NCBI RefSeq assembly: GCF_030269925.1
Contig: NC_085109.1
Location: 4,774,001-4,838,000, forward strand
Origin: Bombyx mori
Taxonomy: Eukaryota; Arthropoda; Insecta; Lepidoptera; Bombycidae
Length of the DNA stretch: 64,000 nt
Direction of reading: 5' to 3'
Shown one piece after another: positions 1-7,855 of the stretch. A model generated the notes under the pieces. That model saw nothing but the letters and a program-made list of their open reading frames with translations. It was not told the DNA's origin and did not search any database. The position numbers were made by a program, and so were the translations under genes. Positions within the stretch are counted from its first letter, which is position 1. Each line of letters starts with the position of its first letter.

Positions 1-475
1 ATCAAGTCGCCAGTTTTGAACTGCGACCATCTGGCGGCGGACTCAGGTGGACGCTCGGTCCATCATAAGTGGGCACTTAGTACTAACATTTTAACTCTTA
101 TTTTTAATTTTTAACTTTACTTTATTTTGTTATTAATACTAACCTTACATTTCTATTATAGTAATTTTATTTGGTTCCTTATTTTCTTTATTATTTCATC
201 CTTATAACGTAAACTATATATCTAGGCTTATGGAGGTGTTAAATTGTGACTATTGGTCATAATTTAATAACCACATTTAATAATAGTTAATTTGCATTAA
301 TTACATTCACTTAATTATTATTTCAATTACACTTTTACTTTAATTTCAAATTAGTTTATCGGTATGGTGAGCGGGATTGTCCTTGCTCTCTCCGGTTAAT
401 ATGGTTCATCGACCCCCACTACCAGCAGCGTTCGCTGGTGCCTGTCACCTGCTTCAGTAGACTGTCGTCTAAATC
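1..475 (+). other. 5' leader upstream of the LINE ORF1
   Basis: No coding sequence is visible. The first 60 bases and the last 115 bases are GC-rich and the middle (about 61-360) is very AT-rich. The last part, from about 360 to the ATG at 476, resembles a LINE 5' UTR. The true 5' end of the element and its target-site duplication could not be fixed; the AT-rich middle may be host DNA or part of the leader. Confidence 0.4.
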
Positions 476-2116
476 ATGTCAGGGGGGAGCCCCCCCATTA
501 TCAGCACCCCAGGCCCCTCCCATAAGGGACGCACAATAGGAACTAGCCTATTGGCCCAAACCCAAACTCGCCCAGGCCCGGACAATAAGCCCGGGCCTTC
601 TGGAGCGGCCCAGGGACCGCCGAGAATCGGTTCGGGGGAAAGTTGCTTTCCCTTACCGACCGATAACTCGGGGACCCCTCGGCCGCGAAAGAAGGCCAGG
701 TCCGAGTCCGACCGGGGCTCTTCTGAGGAGAAAGACAAGAGACCGAGGATAGGCCCCTCTTCTAGATCCGAGGGTGACGATAGCGAAGCTACCTCCGTCA
801 CTCCTTCCTCTTCTGCATCCACATCTGCTTCGTCCTCCCCCTCCTCCTCTCGCTCAACGTCCCCCTCAAAGGAATCCCTTCCCTCACCCAAGAAACCCAT
901 CCCCAAACCTAGGGCACTCCCTAGGACGGTAGATGCTCCTAGGTTGAGAACCCCTCCGCGTTCTCCCTCTCCAGCACTCTCTCCTATCATGGCGGATAGT
1001 ACTCGAGGTGCCCCCGCCTCAAGTTGCACGGCGGGCAACCTAGATTCAACTAGGTATGTGGACCTCGAGGCTACCCGACCCCCCCCTCCCTCAGTCCGAA
1101 AACTTCCTGACCCAATTCCGTCCACATCTTATGCGGCTATCGCCGCCTCCAAGCCAACTACTCCCAAGCCCTCAACTCAGGTCCATCGAAATGTTCCTCC
1201 CCCGAGACCGAAGGGTCGCGCCCAGGAGGAACTGCGCCGACACCCGCCAATAATGGTGGAGGCCCTTTCTAATTGGCCCCGCCACATGGCTGCCATTAGG
1301 GAGCGCCTAGGCCGCGCCCCCTCGGCGCGACCCTTCGGCACTGGTTTTAGGTTCCTGCCGTCGTCGGCTGAGGAATACAGGGCGGTCCAGGCCTACCTGT
1401 CGGAGGCCTCTGCCAGGGATAGTACCATTAAATGGTACTGCTATGCCCTGGCGGAGGAGATGCCCTCTAAGGTAGCTGTCCGGGGCCTCCCTGCCGACAC
1501 CGACACGGCAGACGTTACCAACGCGTTGAAGGAGCTGGGGTTCCCGGCTCGATACGCTAGGTGCATTCGGTCCAAGAGAGGGCGACCGGGCAACGTGTTC
1601 CACGTTGCCCTGGATCACCTCTCAAAGGATGAACTCGCCCGCTTGTACTCAGTCAACGAACTGATGTACTTGCCGGGGGTGACGGTTGAGGGATGGCGAC
1701 CAACCCGAGGGCCTGCGCAGTGTCACCGCTGCCAGGCCTACGGGCACGCCTCCCACAATTGTCACCGTGCGGTCCGCTGCGTGAGATGTGCTGCGGAGCA
1801 CACTGTAGCGGACTGCCCGAGGCCGAGGGACGGCCCATTCTCCTGCGCCAATTGCGGGAAGGACCACGCCGCCGTTGATAGGCGGTGCCCGGTCTACCGC
1901 AAGAAGGCCAGGATGATGGGAGTAACCGTCCCTCCTCCGGTACCACCGGTGCCACCGGTGCGTCGATCCGGGAGTGCAGCTCCTTCCGCTGTAGCACCCA
2001 CCTCGAAGGGGAAGGGGAAGGGGAAAGGGAAATCTTCCCAGCCCTCCCACGTCCTCATTCATCCCCCCTGCCGTCACAGTGGAGGCCGAACCATCGGCGG
2101 CAACGCTGATGGCTGA
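476..2116 (+). CDS. Jockey-type LINE ORF1 (gag-like nucleic-acid-binding protein), N-terminal part, frame-disrupted
   Basis: This 546-codon frame encodes the RNA-binding ORF1 protein of a non-LTR retrotransposon, which coats the element RNA. The N-terminal third is rich in Pro and Ser (poly-Ser around residues 110-135). It is followed by a domain of the type found before zinc knuckles in Jockey-clade gag proteins, with VAVRGLP near residue 335. Three CCHC knuckles are visible: C416-C419-H424-C429, C435-C438-H442-C447 and C457-C460-H464-C471. After the knuckles the frame enters a repetitive GGGGAA tract (about 2005-2030) and reads a short, unrelated-looking tail to its stop. The frame that continues in a gag-like way is a different one (see next entry), so a small indel in this tract probably broke ORF1. 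ATG 476 is the first start in frame and sits just after the leader. The assignment to the Jockey clade rests on the three knuckles and on ORF2. Confidence 0.85.
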   Translation: MSGGSPPIISTPGPSHKGRTIGTSLLAQTQTRPGPDNKPGPSGAAQGPPRIGSGESCFPLPTDNSGTPRPRKKARSESDRGSSEEKDKRPRIGPSSRSEGDDSEATSVTPSSSASTSASSSPSSSRSTSPSKESLPSPKKPIPKPRALPRTVDAPRLRTPPRSPSPALSPIMADSTRGAPASSCTAGNLDSTRYVDLEATRPPPPSVRKLPDPIPSTSYAAIAASKPTTPKPSTQVHRNVPPPRPKGRAQEELRRHPPIMVEALSNWPRHMAAIRERLGRAPSARPFGTGFRFLPSSAEEYRAVQAYLSEASARDSTIKWYCYALAEEMPSKVAVRGLPADTDTADVTNALKELGFPARYARCIRSKRGRPGNVFHVALDHLSKDELARLYSVNELMYLPGVTVEGWRPTRGPAQCHRCQAYGHASHNCHRAVRCVRCAAEHTVADCPRPRDGPFSCANCGKDHAAVDRRCPVYRKKARMMGVTVPPPVPPVPPVRRSGSAAPSAVAPTSKGKGKGKGKSSQPSHVLIHPPCRHSGGRTIGGNADG

Positions 2117-2666
2117 AGCCAACACTCCGCGGCGGGGTAAACCTACTCAGACCCCACGTAGCTTCGCTATAACAAGACCGACCCCAAAACAAGACCGCGC
2201 TCCGGCCCGTGCCGGTGCCCCAACCCCACAAGCCCCAAATAAAAAAACCCTTAAAAACAGGAAAAAAAAGAGCAAAAGGAAATTGATGAAGAAAGCGCGA
2301 AGGGAGGCCTTAGAGAACGCTGCTCCCTCATCGGTTCCCGCAATACCTGCCATAGACATGGAGGTTGACATCAACCCCACTACCGACCACATAATCGATG
2401 ATCAACAACCTGGAACATCTTCATTGCCCCAGGCACAACCGGCCACTTCAGGCATACAGCCCCCATTACCACCCCGCCCGCAGAGAGAGCGGCGCAGCGG
2501 CCGACAGGACACGCAGCCTGCCGGCTTCGCTGCCTGGCTCCTCTCCCTGTGGGAGAAACTGTCCGAGGTGATCTCCGGAGTGATCCGAGAGATCGCCTCG
2601 GGAGCCAGTCCCTTCGGGGCCTTGCTCGCGGGGTTCTACCGGATGATTGCGCAGCTCAATGGCTAG
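2031..2666 (+). pseudogene. LINE ORF1 C-terminal part, in a shifted frame
   Basis: This is a different reading frame that stays open across the GGGGAA tract and runs to the TAG at 2664-2666. It has no ATG at its beginning; the only early start-like codon is a GTG at 2079. It encodes a Pro/Ala linker, a Lys/Arg block (KNRKKKSKRKLMKKARREA, nuclear-localisation-like), and a hydrophobic amphipathic C-terminus (AAWLLSLWEKLSEVIS onward) ending QLNG. Its composition matches the tail expected for ORF1, and it ends exactly at the ORF2 start. I infer that ORF1 originally ran 476-2666 as one protein. Programmed frameshifting is possible but a plain indel is simpler. Confidence 0.75.
2659..2666 (+). promoter_or_regulatory. 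ORF1 stop / ORF2 start overlap (ATGGCTAG)
   Basis: The ORF2 ATG (2659-2661) lies inside the end of ORF1, whose TAG is at 2664-2666, giving an 8-base overlap. Such overlaps in insect LINEs are associated with translation of ORF2 by termination-reinitiation. Here the coupling is inferred from the arrangement only. Confidence 0.6.
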
Positions 2667-5391
2667 CCAGGAGCTGCGCATCATCTACTGGAACCCCGAC
2701 GGGATAGGGTCCCGGAGGTCGGAGCTCATCCGACTCGCCCAGGAGTATGACCCGCAGGTTATCCTCCTGGGCGAGACCAAGCTCAAACCTCGACAAGATT
2801 TTAGGATGCCCAACTACTTCGTGTACCGACGGGACGAACTGACCTCCAACGGGCACCCGTTCAGGGGCACTGCGGCGCTCGTCAGGAGGGACGTGGTGCA
2901 CGAGGAGCTTGAGCTACTGACCTTCGCCTCTACCAGAACGGTCGGGGTGAGGGTCCACGTACCGGGGGCCGAATTGCGGATTTATGCCGCGTATCGACCC
3001 CCGGGTCCTGATTTTGTCGAGGACGATATTAGACGGGCCTTGAACCATGATCGCCATCCGGCCTTGGTGGTCGGGGACCTCAATGCGAAACATGTCGCTT
3101 GGGGCTCCCGAATCATCACGCCGCCCGGAAGGCGATTGTACGAGGATGCCGAAAGGGGGGACTACTGCGTGGTCGGCCCCAACGAACCCACACACGTTCC
3201 AACGTTGGCCCGGTACCAACCGGACGTATTGGACGTGTGTGTTCACAAGGGGCTACAGTGCCCTCTAGCGATAGAGGCACTGTACGACCTGAGTACCCCT
3301 CACCTACCGATCTTGGTCACGGTGGGTTTGGGGCTCACTCGGGTCGCGACATCCCCTCTCAGGCCTAGGGTCGACTGGCAGTCCTTTACGGGACTGCTGG
3401 CCGACCAATCCTTGTTTCAAGACCCGTCTACCCCTGATGAGGTCGACACGGCGGCTTCCCGTCTCGTCGACACCATCAGGGGAGCCCTGGACCAAGTGAC
3501 GACTCTGGTACCCAGCGGGGGGCCCAGAGCGGAACTCCCGGTGCACCTCAAGACGTTAATTCGTCGGAAGAGGGCACTGAGGAGGCTCTGGGCGACATCT
3601 AGGTGTCCCAGGATTAAGCGCGAGCTCAACCGACTTGAGGGGGAGCTGGCGACTAGGATGCGGACTTACCGGGGTGATTCCTGGGAGGGGGGACTGTTGG
3701 ACGCGTCCGACGACCGTACGATGGCCCCCCTTCACCGCATCTGTCGCCGGCTCACCAACAAGCCTTCCCCCACTTGCCCCTTGGAGGACGAGGGGGGAAG
3801 ACGGTGTTTTACACCGTTGGCTCGTGCCGAAGTCCTGGCCAACTCGCTGGAGCGGCAGTTCACTCCGAATGTCTCTGCACCCTCGATGGCTGCATTCCAT
3901 CGCGAGGTGTCAGAGGGTGTAATCCAATTCCTCAAACCGGAATCGCCGGGAGTCGAGCTGGGAGATGACGACTTAGTCACTCCCAGCGAGGTGCGCCTCC
4001 TCATCAAGTTGATGAAGAGGCGCAAAGCCCCCGGCGAGGACGGTATTCCTCCCCTCGCCCTGCAAAACCTCCCTCCCTCAATCGTGTCAGCAATGACACG
4101 ATTGTTTAATTCCATTCTCCGGGTAGGACACTTCCCTGGAACTTGGAAACTGGGCAAGATCATCGTCTTGCCCAAACCCGGCAAGGACAGGAGAAAGCCC
4201 TCCAGTTACCGACCGATTACCTTGCTCTCGCACGTGGGCAAGTTGTTCGAGCGGCTGCTCCTGAGGAGAATATCGCCGTATATTCTCCTCAGGCCGGAGC
4301 AATTCGGCTTTAGAAGCGGCCACTCGACGACTCTGCAACTGACCCGTGTCCTGCATCACTTGGCGGACCGGCGAAACTCGGGCCAATACACGGTCGCGGT
4401 CCTCCTCGATATCGAGAAGGCCTTCGACCGTGTGTGGCACGAGGGGCTGGTCCACAAGCTGCGGGACGCGGGCCTACCGCACGCTCACGTGCGACTGCTC
4501 GGGTCGTATCTGGAGGGCAGAACCTTCTTTGTCGCGGTCGAGGGCGCACGGTCTTCCGTGCGTCCCATTACGGCCGGGGTTCCCCAGGGTAGTGTCCTAT
4601 CACCTATCCTATACGCCCTCTACACTAATGACATTCCCACCCTGGAGGGTCACCTTCGGGCGTGGGAGGAGGACGTGAAGTTGGCCTTGTTCGCTGACGA
4701 CTCGGCCTACTTCTCGTCCTCCCCGTTCCCCTCTGCAGCCATCATGAGGATGCAGAGGCTTTTGGACATACTGCCCCAGTGGCTGGACCGTTGGAGAGTC
4801 GCGGTCAATGTGGGAAAGACCGCGGCCTTACTCTACGGTCCGGTCCGTATCAGAGTCGTCCCAAAGAAACTCAGCCTCCGAGGTGTGAATGTCGAGTTCA
4901 GGACCACGGTCCGGTATCTCGGATGCGACATCGACCGCTCTTTGAGCATGGTCGCGCACGTCAACCGAGTCATCGGTCAGGCTCGCGCGGCCATGTTCTT
5001 GTTGCGGCCGGTGTTTGCGTCCGGGCTTCCGACCAGGACCAAACTCGCCATTTACAAGACATACGTCCGTTCCCGCCTCACATACGCTGCTGTGGCCTGG
5101 TATCACCTGTTGTCGCCGTCCCAGCGATCTAGGTTGCAGGCCCAGCAGAGTCTTTCCCTCCGCATTATCGTCGGGGCCGGGCAGTACGTCAGAAATGACG
5201 TTATTGCCCGGGACCTAGGGGTGGAGTCGCTCGTGGAGTTTGTGACTAGGCTCGCCCGTAATATGTACGAGCGAGCCGAAAACGGGCCCCATGAGCATCT
5301 CCACAACATAGCCCCGCTGCACGCCAGACCACCGGATGGTACGGCGTTGCCGCGGGAGCTATTGGTACCCCCGACGATCGTTCGGAGATAA
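2659..5391 (+). CDS. Jockey-type LINE ORF2: AP-like endonuclease plus reverse transcriptase
   Basis: This is an intact 910-residue ORF2 counted from ATG 2659. A TTG at 2647 extends the frame but lies inside ORF1. The protein nicks target DNA and reverse-transcribes the element RNA. The N-terminal endonuclease domain (about 1-225) shows E39 (ETKL), YRPP and GDLNAKH (D140, N142). The usual final S-D-H motif reads S-T-P-H (H215), so the Asp is missing. The reverse transcriptase domain (about 460-740) shows the motif-A Asp in LLDIEKAFD (D584), GVPQGS at 640-645 and the catalytic FADD at 678-681. A CR1/Jockey-type C-terminal region follows, with no RNase H. No internal stop or frameshift is present, so it is a young copy. 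Length and domain order fit the Jockey clade; I cannot name the exact family. Confidence 0.95.
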   Translation: MASQELRIIYWNPDGIGSRRSELIRLAQEYDPQVILLGETKLKPRQDFRMPNYFVYRRDELTSNGHPFRGTAALVRRDVVHEELELLTFASTRTVGVRVHVPGAELRIYAAYRPPGPDFVEDDIRRALNHDRHPALVVGDLNAKHVAWGSRIITPPGRRLYEDAERGDYCVVGPNEPTHVPTLARYQPDVLDVCVHKGLQCPLAIEALYDLSTPHLPILVTVGLGLTRVATSPLRPRVDWQSFTGLLADQSLFQDPSTPDEVDTAASRLVDTIRGALDQVTTLVPSGGPRAELPVHLKTLIRRKRALRRLWATSRCPRIKRELNRLEGELATRMRTYRGDSWEGGLLDASDDRTMAPLHRICRRLTNKPSPTCPLEDEGGRRCFTPLARAEVLANSLERQFTPNVSAPSMAAFHREVSEGVIQFLKPESPGVELGDDDLVTPSEVRLLIKLMKRRKAPGEDGIPPLALQNLPPSIVSAMTRLFNSILRVGHFPGTWKLGKIIVLPKPGKDRRKPSSYRPITLLSHVGKLFERLLLRRISPYILLRPEQFGFRSGHSTTLQLTRVLHHLADRRNSGQYTVAVLLDIEKAFDRVWHEGLVHKLRDAGLPHAHVRLLGSYLEGRTFFVAVEGARSSVRPITAGVPQGSVLSPILYALYTNDIPTLEGHLRAWEEDVKLALFADDSAYFSSSPFPSAAIMRMQRLLDILPQWLDRWRVAVNVGKTAALLYGPVRIRVVPKKLSLRGVNVEFRTTVRYLGCDIDRSLSMVAHVNRVIGQARAAMFLLRPVFASGLPTRTKLAIYKTYVRSRLTYAAVAWYHLLSPSQRSRLQAQQSLSLRIIVGAGQYVRNDVIARDLGVESLVEFVTRLARNMYERAENGPHEHLHNIAPLHARPPDGTALPRELLVPPTIVRR

Positions 5392-5930
5392 AGCTCCTCG
5401 CCGGCTGTGAGGCCGGGGAGGACCTATGAGCGCCCCTCTCGGAGCTGAGTTTCATCAGCCTCTAGCCCCACGCCTCTTGCCCGTTTGGCGGGTCCCCCGT
5501 ATGGGGACCGCGGCTGCACCCCGTAGGTGCAGCCTCATTTCCATGAGGGGCTTTGACCCCACCCCCCACCCCCTTTTGGGATGGGGTGTTCTTACCCGCT
5601 ACAATCCTCCCCCCCATCAATATTGTATAACGATGGGGAGAGGGGGAGAGGACTGTAGCGTGGAGTGCGGATTCGCTCTCTCCCCCATATTAGGTTAGCT
5701 AGGTTATGTTAGGTTAAGTTAGATTAGGATTAGTTTAGGTGTGACGGCGCGCGCTGTCCCGGCACTCCACGGAGTGCAGGAACGGCGCGCTGCCGTCACT
5801 TAGATGTAAGTTAGATTAAGTTAGGTTTACTTTAGGTTAAGTTAGGTTAAGATGTAATTGTAAATAGTGTAGGGGAAAAAAAAAAAAAAAAAAAAAAAAA
5901 AAACAAAAAAAAAAAAATATTGAGGAGAGC
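5392..5930 (+). other. LINE 3' UTR with hairpins, TTAGG-like repeats and poly(A) tail
   Basis: The 3' UTR starts right after the ORF2 stop. Hairpins are visible at about 5393-5423, 5491-5509, 5512-5534, 5598-5659 and 5741-5799. Degenerate repeats of the insect telomere type (TTAGG/TTAAG/TTAGA) occupy about 5693-5740 and 5800-5855. The poly(A) tail begins near 5875 and continues, with one C interruption, to about 5917. The order is that of a complete LINE 3' end: UTR, then A-tail. Confidence 0.75.
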
Positions 5931-6335
5931 AGCAGCCGCCCCCGGAAGAAGGGAAGAAAGAAGAAGAAGAAGGAAGAAAGAAGAGAAGAAGAGAAGAGTG
6001 AAGAAAAAAGAAGTCGACCCCACACATAACATCACGCCTGCCTGATACCCCATCCAGCAGTGCATCACCCCTGCCTTATTAGGCAGGGAGCTACATGTCC
6101 GGGCAGAGGGGTTTCCCCGAGGCCCGCTCCGTGCCCCCCCTAAGGGGGTACGACGACCCCACGACGCTATCGAGAACGTTAAGAAACTCGCACTAAGCAC
6201 ACTGATTGCACTCGTAGCGCTCTGGCTATGATTTTGAGTTTTACATCCTTAACATAATAAACGGTCATCTCTGTCAGATAACCGTTTAAAAATTTCTGCT
6301 ACAGATCAAAATGCTTTCTATCGTTCTCATAATTC
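5931..6335. other. Downstream flank: GA-rich tract, GC-rich segment, MITE end
   Basis: A purine (GAA/GGAAG) tract runs from about 5945 to 6010. A GC-rich stretch follows to about 6165, with short hairpins such as CTGCCTTATTAGGCAG. A segment at about 6160-6201 matches one terminal repeat of the TIR element at 40875-41045. The long open frames on the minus strand here are translations of the poly(A) and purine tracts. No gene is seen. Confidence 0.5.
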
Positions 6336-6675
6336 GTTTTCCCGTACCTATTCGCTAGTAGCAGAAGGGGCTATTTCAGGCTTAGATGAGCGAGTTCACG
6401 GGATTTAACCTGGTATTTTGCTAACACTGGCCTTTTTTTTTATTGCCCTTGTAGGCAGACGAGCATACCTGATGGTAAGATGGCCTTAACAAAGAGCAGT
6501 GCTTCGCTGAATCTACCACCGGATCCTGAGATAAGCCGGCGAGAAAATCAGTCGATTGTATCTATGGTCTACATTGTTTGTCGAACTTCACGACGAGTTC
6601 GACGTGGACGGTGACCGGTACTTGAAAAGCCTAAGCACCGAGAGTTGATTCGAAGACATGTTTAGGACGTTTGCG
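6336..6675 (-). mobile_element. Diverged LINE 3' tail (BMC1-like), interrupted
   Basis: This is a diverged copy of the dispersed LINE tail seen elsewhere in the window, in minus orientation (T-run, then GTACCTATTCGC, then TAACACTGGCC, AGAGCAGTGCTTCGC and CTACCACCGGATC). It is interrupted at 6435-6480 by a SINE fragment. Confidence 0.65.
6428..6487 (-). mobile_element. SINE 3' end fragment with 7-bp target duplication
   Basis: A 46-bp insertion (6435-6480) consists of a T-run followed by ATTGCCCTTGTAGGCAGACG, the 3' end of a lepidopteran SINE other than Bm1. It is flanked by TGGCCTT on both sides (6428-6434 and 6481-6487). Removing the insert restores the surrounding LINE tail. Confidence 0.65.
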
Positions 6676-7078
6676 TTGCCCCATCGCCTGGGTCTGATAA
6701 TTAATTATTAGCCTTTATATCTTTAGCCATTGATTATTATTAATAATTATTAGAGAACGATAAGAGGGTTACACTGTCGCGACGCTTTGTCGAGGTGCGT
6801 TCTTATAACCCCTTTTTATCATATAAAAGAGAGTTCGTCATTCATTTCTGCAATTTCATACCATGAAAAAATGTTATAATTTTCTACTTTTTTTTTTAAC
6901 TGGCGCAAAAACTGGATCGCCTGTGCACTTCATTGGTATCGTTTCGGAAGTATTATTTCTGGTAAAAGCGAAGCCGTACAAATATTTAGAGGAGGAACTT
7001 GCGGTTAGGAGCAACCAAAACAAAAGTTACCCAGCTGCATTTTGGAATGTGATATTTAAACGACAAGTCGGATGCATA
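6676..7078. other. AT-rich DNA, no recognised gene
   Basis: A 97-codon open frame starts at 6863 on the plus strand, but it runs into the repeat that begins at 7079 and shows no recognisable domain. Nothing else is seen. Confidence 0.4.
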
Positions 7079-7855
7079 TTTTTAACCGACTTTAAAAAAG
7101 GAGGAAGTTCTCAATTCGACTGTATTTTTTTATGTTTGTTACCTCATAACTTTTGACTGGGTGAGTCAATTTTTTTTTTTTTATTGCTTAGATGGTTTGA
7201 CGAGCTCACAGCCCACCTGATATTAAGTGGGTACTGAAGCCCACATAAATTTACAATGTAAATGCGCCACCCACCTTGAGATATAAGTTCTAAGGTCTCA
7301 AGTATTCGAACCGAAACGCATTACTGCTTCACGGCAGAAATAGGCAGGGCGGTGGTACCCACCCGCGCGGACTCACAAGAGGTCCTACCACCAGTAATTA
7401 CGCAATTTATAATTTTGCGGGTTTCATTTTTATTACACGATGTTATTCCTTCACCGTGGAAGTCAATTGTGAGCATTTGTTGAGTACATATTTCATTAGA
7501 AAAATTGGTACCCGCCTGAGATTCGAACACCGGTGCATCGCTCAACACGAATACATCGGACGTCTTATCCGTTAGGCCACGACGACTCGATGATTTTGAT
7601 GATTAATTTTTTATTAGAAAGTTGACGCTTCCCGTGTGGTCCCATTTCAATTTAGTCCAGTTCTGATAATGGTATCCATGAGGAAACCATATAAGTCTTA
7701 AATTTGCATTAAGTACGTGCGCGACAAATAGATGAATAACTCAATAACGCAATATCACGCCAACAGATTTTGATGATTATAGTTTTTAGTCTATATTAAT
7801 TTGTTTTGGAATATCTTTTTTTTTTCTATTTGAAGTCGGTTTTTGTTAAAGAGTG
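7079..7855. mobile_element. TIR element with ACCGACTT-type ends, host of a Bm1 insertion
   Basis: The left end reads AACCGACTTTAAAAAAGGAG and the right end, at about 7838-7855, reads TTTGAAGTCGGTTTTT. These are inverted copies sharing AACCGACTTYAAA. The motif is common in lepidopteran genomes. The interior is noncoding and is split by a full-length Bm1 at 7171-7587. A clear target duplication was not found. Confidence 0.55.
7171..7587 (-). mobile_element. Bm1: Bm1 SINE, near full length
   Basis: This is a tRNA-derived SINE transcribed by Pol III. On the minus strand it has the tRNA-like head with an A box (GGCCTAACGGATAAGACG) and B box (GTGTTCGAATC), the conserved body, and the 3' end CTAAGCAATAA plus A-run (read here as TTATTGCTTAG after a T-run). 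It sits inside the TIR element 7079-7855. Confidence 0.92.

Noticed and set aside
469..1125. 218-codon open frame on the minus strand
   Set aside because: It is opposite the Pro/Ser-rich N-terminus of LINE ORF1. The Glu/Gly-rich translation is the expected mirror of GC-rich coding sequence.
5693..5860. A telomere or subtelomere
   Set aside because: The TTAGG repeats are degenerate, short, split by a hairpin and internal to the LINE 3' UTR; there is no long array.
5837..6200. Three overlapping minus-strand frames with long Phe runs
   Set aside because: They are translations of the poly(A) tail and the GAA-rich tract.
6863..7156. 97-codon frame starting MKKCYNFLLFFL
   Set aside because: It looks like a signal peptide, but the second half is the TIR element's repeat sequence and the start lies in AT-rich noncoding DNA.
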